64,000 bases of DNA from Aequorivita sp. H23M31 (GTDB taxonomy: Bacteria > Bacteroidota > Bacteroidia > Flavobacteriales > Flavobacteriaceae), in contig NZ_CP034951.1 in NCBI RefSeq assembly GCF_004022485.1, positions 806,001-870,000 of the forward strand, in the 5' to 3' direction. This document shows positions 8,892 to 16,594 of this stretch, piece after piece. Numbering within the stretch: position 1 is the first letter of the stretch; the number at the start of each line of letters is the position of its first letter. The position numbers and the translations under genes were made by a program. The notes under the pieces are model-generated. The model did no database searches. It was not told the DNA's origin and saw nothing but the letters and a program-made list of their open reading frames with translations.

Positions 8892-9598
8892 AGTTCGATA
8901 TCTTTGTTTTGAAATGATGACTGTAACTCTAAACATATATTCTCAAACATCGGGACTAGGTCTTTCAAAAACCTGTGATTGAATTTTATTTCTTGAGTGT
9001 CTTTCGCGATATCGATATTATCGTTTTTTGAAATGAAATTTTGCAAGTATTCATTACTTTGCTCTAACTGGCCAAAATTGTGCGCAATGTTATTTCTGAG
9101 GGTTTGTAAACACATTAAATCGCTCCACATTCTATTTAAGTTATCGTTAAAATTAATTCCCACGACATTAACTAAATACGATTTAATAGCAAGCTATAAA
9201 GTGGGTTGCCTCTTCCGGATCTCCTTTAGATCAGTTTTAATCTTATACTGTCTTTGAGCAAAAGCACATAAGGAAGTAAACCGTTTTTCGAACATCCCCA
9301 TTATAATAACTAAGGTGCTATGCCTATTTAATTGAGGGTAAAAATCTTTATAAATTTCTTCAATACTGTGTAGTGCTAAATTATCCAAATTGCGGAAAGT
9401 TTCTATAAATTGGACATCATATTCACCGTTATGAATTGCGTCTACTTCTTTATATTTATAATAGGAATCCAGAGCATTTTGATTATTGATTTCATTGTTT
9501 TCGATATACTCTGCCATTAGTTCAATATCTAAACTAACCTCTCGATCATACCAGTAATTAATATCAGCTAAATAAAAACCGTCCGTAATCTTCTTCAT
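8888..9598 (-). pseudogene. HEPN-like (MAE_28990-type) protein with an internal stop
   Basis: Two pieces lie in one frame: 9194-9598 (134 codons, starting MKKITDGFYLADINYWYDRE) and a downstream piece ending at 8888. They are separated by an in-frame TAG at 9194-9196, and the frame stays open from there to the end. The second piece contains LRNNIAHNFGQL, the Arg-x4-His signature of HEPN RNase-type domains, and the first contains EKRFTSLCAFAQRQY, as in abortive-infection HEPN proteins. Whole length would be about 236 residues. An alternative reading is two compensating indels, because another frame across 9200-9230 gives the plausible stretch KGDPEEATHFIACY. A GTG at 9161-9163 could restart translation. 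The gene abuts the nuclease gene upstream and overlaps the vWA gene by four bases. Confidence 0.6.
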
Positions 9599-9600
9599 AA

Positions 9601-10629
9601 CTACCTCAAAACTTTAGCATCCCAATTCAAATCAGGATTATCATCAATGAAATTTCTAATAACATCAAAACCACTGGTGAACCATTTTTTTATTTCACCA
9701 TCAACATCTTCAGCATCAATAAAATTGTATAGTTTGATATTTCTGTTAATCATAAACCCGTGCTCATTTTTATTTGCAACATCGAAATCTTTCAGCACGG
9801 ATACTCGTTCGAGTATTTTTGGGCCTAATGGATGGGTAAGACTTAACCAAAGCTGGAGTTGAAATGTCACGTCCCTAATATGAAAAGCGAGTAAAATTTC
9901 TGAATGATAGTTTTTATGCTCTTTAAATAGATCACTGATTATATAATATACTCTATGCCCTTCAATTATCCGTTTATAAGATTGAAAATTATGCCCATGC
10001 GTCAAGGTTTTCGGGAAATAATTTTGGAAGATTTTCTGTCCTGATTCTAAATGAAGAATGGCAGTACTATAAGCATCATAAAAATTCTTTAAAGCAATAA
10101 CTCCATCAGTAGTAATTTCCTTTTTTCGAGCCATATTTTGTGATTTTAAAAAGTTATAATAATTAGTTACTAATACGTTCTCAGCAAACTCTCGCTGAAG
10201 CCAATCGGCTATCTCATACCAACGATACTGTTTGAAGCGGGGAGAAATATTTATTTTTACATCACTCCATTTGGTTATGTATCTTAAAACAGTTTCCTTT
10301 TCTCCTTTAAATGATTCCAACACTTTCTTGTATCTCTCCAGTTGCTCAAACCCTTCTACCGAGTTTACTTTGTTTTCAATAAAACAAATGCAATTATCAC
10401 TCTCAAGAACCATATCCACTATGCAGTTAGGATCTTCTGATAAAGGATAATATAATTGAGTGGATACATTATATGCTCCTAAAGGTAGATCCAAGAAATC
10501 GACAACAAAAGAGTTCAATATCTCTGGATAACAATTAAGAATCCCGGCAAAACACTCCGTATTAAAATCCTCAAGAGGAGTATGTTGACTGTTATTGTTT
10601 CGATAGAGTTTGTAGAGATTGTTAAACAT
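9601..10629 (-). CDS. PD-(D/E)XK nuclease superfamily protein (PDDEXK_4-like)
   Basis: The N-terminal third carries the core of this family: NCIVDMVLESDNCICFIENK has the Asp, then Glu-x-Lys, of the active site, followed by GFEQLERYKKVLESF. About 200 residues of mixed alpha/beta sequence without a recognised domain follow (IEGHRVYYIISDL, FQLQLWLSLTHPLG). Family members are frequent in defence islands as stand-alone nucleases of unknown target. The stop lies two bases before the HEPN-like gene. A remnant of the same C-terminus occurs at 7329-7400, which indicates a former second copy. Confidence 0.75.
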   Translation of the reverse strand: MFNNLYKLYRNNNSQHTPLEDFNTECFAGILNCYPEILNSFVVDFLDLPLGAYNVSTQLYYPLSEDPNCIVDMVLESDNCICFIENKVNSVEGFEQLERYKKVLESFKGEKETVLRYITKWSDVKINISPRFKQYRWYEIADWLQREFAENVLVTNYYNFLKSQNMARKKEITTDGVIALKNFYDAYSTAILHLESGQKIFQNYFPKTLTHGHNFQSYKRIIEGHRVYYIISDLFKEHKNYHSEILLAFHIRDVTFQLQLWLSLTHPLGPKILERVSVLKDFDVANKNEHGFMINRNIKLYNFIDAEDVDGEIKKWFTSGFDVIRNFIDDNPDLNWDAKVLR

Positions 10630-10636
10630 ATGTTTT

Positions 10637-10912
10637 CTAAAAATATCTTTTAAACTTTTTAAATGTATTGGTCTGTTTTAAGCCATACAACTCCAAATCA
10701 ATCACGAAATAATTAAACAAAAATGCATCTGAGTCTCTAATGGGGAATTTATGGTAATAGGGAATATCAACATATCGAGGAAAAAACTCCTTTACGAAAC
10801 CTAAGCTATTCTTGCCTTTCTTATTAAACTCATTGTTATATGCTTCCAATTTATCTTTTGGAACATAGGGCATAAAACCGTGATATAAGTATTCTACAAT
10901 CCTTCTATTCAT
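10637..10912 (-). CDS. Small hypothetical protein (91 aa)
   Basis: A basic, aromatic-rich 91-residue frame with an ATG start lies 7 bases upstream of the nuclease gene, in the same direction. It has a Tyr/Phe/Pro-rich middle (FFPRYVDIPYYHKFP) and a Lys-rich end. I do not recognise it. The close spacing argues for a real operon member, either a partner of the nuclease or the tail of a larger decayed gene. Confidence 0.45.
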   Translation of the reverse strand: MNRRIVEYLYHGFMPYVPKDKLEAYNNEFNKKGKNSLGFVKEFFPRYVDIPYYHKFPIRDSDAFLFNYFVIDLELYGLKQTNTFKKFKRYF

Positions 10913-10935
10913 GACTAATTCTAAAACTCTAAAAT

Positions 10936-11139
10936 TTATCCAATGAAATTTATATATTTCTTAAATTCAAATACAGCTTCTTCTATTTTAGCATTCCCAA
11001 AACCTACGAGATTGCCCTTTTCTTTTTCGGTTAACAATATTCTTTTAAATTCCTGTAATTTATAATCATTGGTAAACAATGAATTTTCAAGATTGTATTC
11101 GTTTAATATCGCCAAACAGCATTTTTCTAAAGTTATAAT
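10936..11139 (-). other. Open frame continuing past the TGA of the 605-aa gene
   Basis: Directly after the TGA at 11140-11142 the same frame stays open for 67 codons, with good protein character (LEKCCLAILNEYNLENS, KEKGNLVGFGNAKIEEAV), and ends at a TAA. It has no ATG, GTG or TTG start of its own. It may be the original C-terminus of the upstream protein cut by a nonsense change, or a small gene whose TTG start (overlapping the TGA) has been separated by one extra A in the run near 11120. Confidence 0.4.
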
Positions 11140-12957
11140 TCAATCAGGATTTTTATTAAGCGTGCTATTTGCCTGTATTACATCAATGAAGGATTCCTCT
11201 TTTTTATAAGTGATTTTAGGCTCCTCGACAATGTTCTCTTTTTTTATAACCCATTCAACTATTGGAGATTTTGAATCGGTAATTTGAGCTGTATCCAAAA
11301 ATCTATCTAACCTGTGTTCATCAATCGATCTATTTAAAATGAATTCTGAAGTATAATTCTCAATAATTTTCAAGACATCATCCATAGTCTCCAAAGGCTC
11401 TAATAAGATTTTCGAAATATTAGCATATCCATATGCGGCACCCCATAAGCCATAAGTCAAACCATAATTCTTATATTTATTTTTTTCCATATAATCCTGT
11501 AGTTTATCCATTTCACTATATCGTGCCATAAAACAGGACAATGATTGTAATGCCAGATTGGAAGATTCTTCAATTTTAAAACCAACCCCAACAGTTTTTA
11601 AACTTTTATACAACCGTCTTAAATATTCTATATCCTCAGTACTAGATGTGTTGTTTAGTTTCAATGCTTGTGCAGTATTTTGAATGATATCAAGTCTTTG
11701 TTGTGCAATTTCATCTGTTGTAGATAATTCTAATCTCGATAATAATTCATTTATAATAAGATTGTATGAATTATTATCACTATCTGACAGCTCGGAAAAC
11801 TCGGCTTTTTTTACTGATAAATCCTTTTCAACGCTAAAAGGAAGATTCTCGAAAGTTACGGAAAGAGATGTTTCTTTTTGATATTCAGATATCTTGGAAG
11901 CAATCAATAATCTGTAGTCATTGAAGGTTTCTTCTAACACTTTATAGCCATGAGATGATGGGCGGGAGAGAAATTTTTCCGCATTATCAATCAACGCATT
12001 TAATAATTCATCAATCCCATATAAATCCTTATTCCTTTCTTTTAAAAAAACTGAAACAATTGAATAAATTGAGTTGTTGGTATTATTATATTTAAGCGTT
12101 TGGAATAGCTCAAGCTGATCGTTATTTATCCCAAACGAATTTTTAAAAAATTTGTCTAATTCTATTTGTTCGTTCTCACTAAATAATATGCTTATCCTTT
12201 CCTTTATATCTTTAAGATGACTGAATTCGGAAGTTGTTCGTTTTTTATCAACTCTCTTCGGAGACTTTCTCTCATTCGAAACAACAGAAAGCTCATTTAT
12301 TAAAACAGAATAAGAATTAATAAAATCCTGAAAATACCGTTTCCCTTCAGCTATTTCATCGGGTTGTTCCTTTAATTTTCCTGCCACAAACCCATATATA
12401 AACCCTTTAAGTTTGTTGATTTTTTGATCAATCAATATTTGTTCGTGATTTACATTTTTATAATCTCTGACTGAATCAAGAAATTTCTCATCCCAAGAAA
12501 CTATATCAAACCTGTAATCATCAATTAAAAAAATGTTTGCCAAGTAGAGATCTGAATGCTTTATTTCCAGACTTCTTCTTGTTGAAGCCATTAATTTACT
12601 TTTTTCTATATCGCTCGACACAATAAAAAAGCACTCCTTCCAATTTAGGTAAATAGTGGAATCTGTTTGTAAAACAGTTACTTCTCCACTTCTTACCTCC
12701 CTGAGATTATTTGAAAAACATGATTTAGGTATAGCCACATAAATTCCAAATTCTTCTCGGTCACTTTTTAAAGCATCCACAATTGTAACCTTACTATATG
12801 CCAAAATGGAATTAGGAAAAGGATTTGCACTGATTCGCTCAAATCTCTTAAAACCATAGCCCCTTTTTTCATAAAACGAAAAAGGGGATATACTTTCGGA
12901 TGAAAGAATATTATTAAAGTTCAAGCTATTGACGGGTATGTAATAATAATTGTTCAT
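11140..12957 (-). CDS. Unknown 605-residue partner of the UvrD-like helicase
   Basis: I do not recognise this protein. It starts with a Tyr/Asn/Ser-rich N-terminus (MNNYYYIPVNSLNFNNILS), continues with a beta-rich part (FGIYVAIPKSCF, VTVLQTDSTIYLNWKECFF), and then a long helical section with several Lys/Glu-rich stretches. No transmembrane segment or known catalytic motif is seen. It starts 10 bases after the helicase gene, so the two are very likely one unit. A substrate-sensing or nuclease-adaptor role would be a guess. The same frame stays open for 67 codons after its TGA stop. Confidence 0.6.
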   Translation of the reverse strand: MNNYYYIPVNSLNFNNILSSESISPFSFYEKRGYGFKRFERISANPFPNSILAYSKVTIVDALKSDREEFGIYVAIPKSCFSNNLREVRSGEVTVLQTDSTIYLNWKECFFIVSSDIEKSKLMASTRRSLEIKHSDLYLANIFLIDDYRFDIVSWDEKFLDSVRDYKNVNHEQILIDQKINKLKGFIYGFVAGKLKEQPDEIAEGKRYFQDFINSYSVLINELSVVSNERKSPKRVDKKRTTSEFSHLKDIKERISILFSENEQIELDKFFKNSFGINNDQLELFQTLKYNNTNNSIYSIVSVFLKERNKDLYGIDELLNALIDNAEKFLSRPSSHGYKVLEETFNDYRLLIASKISEYQKETSLSVTFENLPFSVEKDLSVKKAEFSELSDSDNNSYNLIINELLSRLELSTTDEIAQQRLDIIQNTAQALKLNNTSSTEDIEYLRRLYKSLKTVGVGFKIEESSNLALQSLSCFMARYSEMDKLQDYMEKNKYKNYGLTYGLWGAAYGYANISKILLEPLETMDDVLKIIENYTSEFILNRSIDEHRLDRFLDTAQITDSKSPIVEWVIKKENIVEEPKITYKKEESFIDVIQANSTLNKNPD

Positions 12958-12967
12958 ACGCTAATTA

Positions 12968-14098
12968 TTAAAAGGGTAAATCATCATGTTCCTCTTCATC
13001 ATCAAAATTATTCGATATTTCAAGATTATAATTATTGGATACTGAATCACTAGAGTTCTTACTTCCGTTACCTAGTTCTATAACTTCAAATAAGTTTTTT
13101 GACACTTTTTCCAATGAATGCGATAAAGAATCCGTGTACAAAATGAACAAATCCAGGTATGTTCTTGTTAGTGCCACATAAAGAGGATTTCCATCTGCTT
13201 TTTGTAAAAAAATACTTGAGCAATTAGGAATAAATACAGCTTCAAATTGCAACCCTTTCGCACTGTGATATGTTAGAATCTTTGGGTTTTCACTATGGAA
13301 ATTTAAAGTGAACTTAGTATCATTTGGCCAGCTAATATCATATTTAGCTTCAACCCGAAAGTTCTTCCCCTTGTAATATTCATCAGCAGCTTTAACCATA
13401 TTATTATCTGGAAGAAGAATACCAACATCTGTATATCCACGTTCCTCTATCGTATCAGAAATAAAATTAAGTTGCTCTTGCCAGGATCCGGCCTTTACTA
13501 GAAATGGTTTATTAGCTCCTTCTTTTGTACATCTACTTTCTAGCGAATCTCCAGTTCCATTAATATATTCAGCAACTCGTGCTATTTTCTTTGGCAATCT
13601 ATGGTTTAAAACTAGTTGCTCCATTGGCAAAGAAGTATGATAGGCAATTTGCTCCATAGTCATTAAATTCTGCTTTAAACCTTTATAAATTTGCTGTGCG
13701 GAATCGCCGAATAATATTAAAGCCTTTTTCGCCGAATTTTGAAGTTCCATTAACTCTTTTCGGGAGAAATCCTGAACCTCATCTATTATAACGTAATCGG
13801 CATTTGGTTGTCTTAAACCATTTTTCCATCTATAATGGTGTACTACGCGGTCCTGCGCCAACCCCGTTTCGTTAACACCATCATTAATAAATTGACGCAA
13901 AGCTTTGGTGTAAACTATAAAATAATAACTGCCAAGATTAGCCTCGCTAATTTCTCGTGCCTTCCATAATGCCAAAACGGTTTTACCTGATCCAGCACAA
14001 CCTTTTACTACAAAGGACTGGTCTATTTTCTTTTGGATTATGGGTGTCTGAAAATCATCCATCTCAGACTCATTGATATACCAAGCTTCTCTTGCCAT
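12968..14098 (-). CDS. UvrD/Rep-like superfamily 1 helicase
   Basis: All main SF1A motifs can be read in 376 residues: motif I GCAGSGKTVLALWKA (33-47), motif II YVIIDEVQDFS (about 100), motif III LFGDSAQQIYKG, motif IV-type LNHRLPKKI, motif V TYHSAKGLQFEAVFIPN and motif VI YVALTRTYLDL. The protein is short because the 1B and 2B insertions of UvrD are reduced, as in small helicases of defence loci such as GajB. The acidic tail (DDEEEHDDLPF) is unusual. It is expected to be an ATP-driven DNA or RNA translocase. It is coupled to the 605-residue gene downstream and separated from the DUF6339-like gene by the McrB-head remnant. Confidence 0.85.
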   Translation of the reverse strand: MAREAWYINESEMDDFQTPIIQKKIDQSFVVKGCAGSGKTVLALWKAREISEANLGSYYFIVYTKALRQFINDGVNETGLAQDRVVHHYRWKNGLRQPNADYVIIDEVQDFSRKELMELQNSAKKALILFGDSAQQIYKGLKQNLMTMEQIAYHTSLPMEQLVLNHRLPKKIARVAEYINGTGDSLESRCTKEGANKPFLVKAGSWQEQLNFISDTIEERGYTDVGILLPDNNMVKAADEYYKGKNFRVEAKYDISWPNDTKFTLNFHSENPKILTYHSAKGLQFEAVFIPNCSSIFLQKADGNPLYVALTRTYLDLFILYTDSLSHSLEKVSKNLFEVIELGNGSKNSSDSVSNNYNLEISNNFDDEEEHDDLPF

Positions 14099-14120
14099 AG
14101 AAATTAATATTTTAATTTTG

Positions 14121-14315
14121 CTAAAAAATATTCATACTTTGCCACTTATAATTTTCAATTAGGATATCGTATTTTGTCGAGGCTCTTATACCAAAATCAC
14201 CTGTACTTCTTTCTGCAAAGACTTTTAGTATAAACTCTCTTTTTACTTTTTCGATATTGATTATACTTTCAATCCGTAATGCAATTTTTGCAATGATATA
14301 GTTAGCGTTTTTCAA
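14121..14315 (-). pseudogene. Remnant of a ScoMcrA-like N-terminal head (McrB start)
   Basis: A 64-codon frame contains IEKVKREFILKVFAERST, then GDFGIRASTKYDIL, which aligns with residues 6-35 of the McrB head at 7187-7303 (PEKIKRDHVLKAFAEIDK, GDIGIRASTKYDIL). The DNA similarity is visible too, including an exact run of about 19 bases (GTCGAGGCTCTTATACCAA on the plus strand). Similarity stops after about 37 residues. It follows the DUF6339-like gene directly, so an McrB/McrA-like gene once stood here and was cut by recombination. Confidence 0.7.
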
Positions 14316-15814
14316 TCAAATAAACTCCCAGTTCCACTTCCTGTGAAATACTCTGGGGCATATTTACTAATAACAAAAAACTCCTCTCTGTAATGAGGAT
14401 TATTTATAGATTTCCCCAAAGCGGTTAGGGAATTAAAAATCAACTTATCAATAGAATCCTCAATGTCTTTAGGAAGCATAATATAATCAATAGTTCCTGA
14501 ATCATAATGGTCATATAAAGTCTTATACCCTTGTAACCCCACAGTGGAATTATTGTTTTTGAACTTTGATGATAAATGGGCTTTGAAATATCGGACGCCA
14601 TTATAATCATAAAAAATTCCAATAATTGCCTGATTAGGAATCAACAATAATCTCTTCAATGTTTGACCTGCGTACAAACCATTCTTATATTCCAAGCGAT
14701 TTCGACGTAAAAGGCTTTCTACCGTGACTTTGTTGATATTTCCGTCTTCATTGTAACAAATTAATAAATGTCCCTGTTGAAACTCCTCCTTAATGGGAAC
14801 TTGATATTTATAATTATTATTAGGTACCGAGGTTACGCAATAGCCCCCGTTGTCATTTAAATTAAAATACCGAAGCCATTTTCCATTCCTCTTGTTATTT
14901 GTAGAAACCGATTTTGGATTAGGTTTTTCAATATTTTTTCTTGTGGGCTCTGCTGCATAGCTTCCCGCACTAATAATCTTTTGCTCAGGGACGTCTGTAC
15001 TTTCTTCTTTCTGAGTTTTCTCGCGAGACTTGACTTTTCCTTCCTTCACCCCTTGTGCGCGATTTAATATGCTTTCCTTATACCTGTCCAACTTTTCTTT
15101 AATTTCCTCCTGTGTCAGAAAGCTTAAAACCGTTAATGCTCCTATTTGATTAAGAGCTCTGCTCGTTTGCTGGGCCACGGCCTCCGATCCTATTCTTTTT
15201 CCGTCTCGCGATGCATCTTTGTTCTCATTGTAAAAATCCAACAACGCAAATATCGTAGGTTGATGACGTATAAATTGATACGTCCCTACGTTCTTATCCC
15301 GCAAGTTACGGTCGGAAAGAAATATTTTTGTATAATGATATTTGTCGGAAGGATTATCGTCATTAATGGTTAAATGTACTGACCACCATAACCCTGCAAT
15401 TGGCGATTTGATTAAATTATTCTGTGACGGCTTCAATGCGAGGAAAAAACGCTCAAAACGTTCCGATAATTTTCCCTCATCATCTTCATCCTTGTGCTCT
15501 ATCCATCGCCTTTTAATATAGCTGAAGAAGTATTTCAAATTGAAATACACCCAATAAAGATTATCTGAAGCCATTTGAGGATCCAAAGGAAGAGATTCGT
15601 ACAGTATCTTGGCTAACTCAAATTCATTTTTAGGTTCTGTTTCAAATTGGTGATAAAATGAAGTCAAAGTGTGTTGTGAGATTGACGGATATTGAACATC
15701 ACGAACTTCAATGCTGGTCATATCAAATTCATGTCCATCTAAAATCGCTTGAATATTTTCACGAAAAGATTTTCGTAATTGCGTTAAGCTTTCAATTGTA
15801 ATCCTTTTACTCAT
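14312..15814 (-). CDS. DUF6339-like protein, last gene of the seven-gene defence unit
   Basis: I chose the ATG at 15814, which overlaps the previous gene (ATGAGTAA), instead of a TTG 9 bases upstream. The N-terminal half has LPLDPQMASDNLYWVYF, SPIAGLWWSVHLTIND and GTYQFIRHQPTIFALLDF, which I associate with DUF6339, a family found beside restriction genes; that identification is from memory. A basic linker (KVKSREKTQKEES) and a C-terminal domain of about 180 residues follow (GQTLKRLLLIPNQAIIGIF, LYDHYDSGTIDYIMLPKD). No catalytic motif is evident. Its tight coupling to the GHKL and methyltransferase genes makes it a probable structural or recognition subunit. Confidence 0.65.
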   Translation of the reverse strand: MSKRITIESLTQLRKSFRENIQAILDGHEFDMTSIEVRDVQYPSISQHTLTSFYHQFETEPKNEFELAKILYESLPLDPQMASDNLYWVYFNLKYFFSYIKRRWIEHKDEDDEGKLSERFERFFLALKPSQNNLIKSPIAGLWWSVHLTINDDNPSDKYHYTKIFLSDRNLRDKNVGTYQFIRHQPTIFALLDFYNENKDASRDGKRIGSEAVAQQTSRALNQIGALTVLSFLTQEEIKEKLDRYKESILNRAQGVKEGKVKSREKTQKEESTDVPEQKIISAGSYAAEPTRKNIEKPNPKSVSTNNKRNGKWLRYFNLNDNGGYCVTSVPNNNYKYQVPIKEEFQQGHLLICYNEDGNINKVTVESLLRRNRLEYKNGLYAGQTLKRLLLIPNQAIIGIFYDYNGVRYFKAHLSSKFKNNNSTVGLQGYKTLYDHYDSGTIDYIMLPKDIEDSIDKLIFNSLTALGKSINNPHYREEFFVISKYAPEYFTGSGTGSLFD

Positions 15815-16589
15815 CTTTTTCAATTTTAGCTGTATTTATCAAGTAATGTGCAAAGGTTAAACTCGGCTCCTGCAATATGTGATTCACCAAACTTAAATGA
15901 TCTTCAGGGTCAGGATAATCCTTATCACCTCCCGATAATAGTACCCATCTTTTATGAAGCTCTTCATACCAGGCCAAGTGGTTGCTGCCCCCGTTCTCTA
16001 CTAATAATTGACAAGCTTCCAGTAGCGCAACTTGTGCAAGTTGAGAAGCGAGAAAATGTTTGATTTCAGGTCGGTTCTTCATTTTAACGAGTTCCTTATA
16101 AACCTCCTCGGGAAGTTGAATTTTTATAGTGTGAGAATTAAATAAATAGCTGATATCTTTAGCCTTACTCACTTCAAATTCGATCAAACCTATTCTACTC
16201 TTATCTATTTTGTATTTATGTGAACCTAAATGAGCCAACGGCATTCCTTTTTCAATTCTTTGACCGTCTAAAGGAATGGGCCGTTTTGCGACAATCATTG
16301 TGTCTATTTCAAAATTTACACCTACTGCTTTTTTAGGAATTTTGAAATTCAAACTCTTATCTTCAATATCTTCAGATATAAAGCACTTTCTGTACATAGT
16401 AGCAGAACAATTAACCTCTGCCACTAGATTAATATCGGTAAAGCCTATTCCCGAAGTTCCATTGATAAAAACAGAATGGACAGCTGGAGGTAACGAAATT
16501 TCGTATTCATAAAAATCTTCTGACGGATTTCCATTTATTCTTAGCGAGTGCTTTAAAACATCGTAGGGAAATTTGACTGAATATTTCAT
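15807..16589 (-). CDS. Unknown 260-residue protein between GHKL and DUF6339-like genes
   Basis: The N-terminal 150 residues are beta-rich with alternating hydrophobic positions (DFYEYEISLPPAVHSVFING, IGLIEFEVSK). The C-terminal 100 residues are helical (FLASQLAQVALLEACQLLVE, HLAWYEELHKRW). I do not recognise the family and see no catalytic motif. It starts 5 bases after the GHKL gene and overlaps the next gene by 8 bases, so it belongs to one transcriptional unit. A binding or assembly role for the GHKL ATPase is plausible but unproven. Confidence 0.6.
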   Translation of the reverse strand: MKYSVKFPYDVLKHSLRINGNPSEDFYEYEISLPPAVHSVFINGTSGIGFTDINLVAEVNCSATMYRKCFISEDIEDKSLNFKIPKKAVGVNFEIDTMIVAKRPIPLDGQRIEKGMPLAHLGSHKYKIDKSRIGLIEFEVSKAKDISYLFNSHTIKIQLPEEVYKELVKMKNRPEIKHFLASQLAQVALLEACQLLVENGGSNHLAWYEELHKRWVLLSGGDKDYPDPEDHLSLVNHILQEPSLTFAHYLINTAKIEKDE

Positions 16590-16594
16590 ATTAT

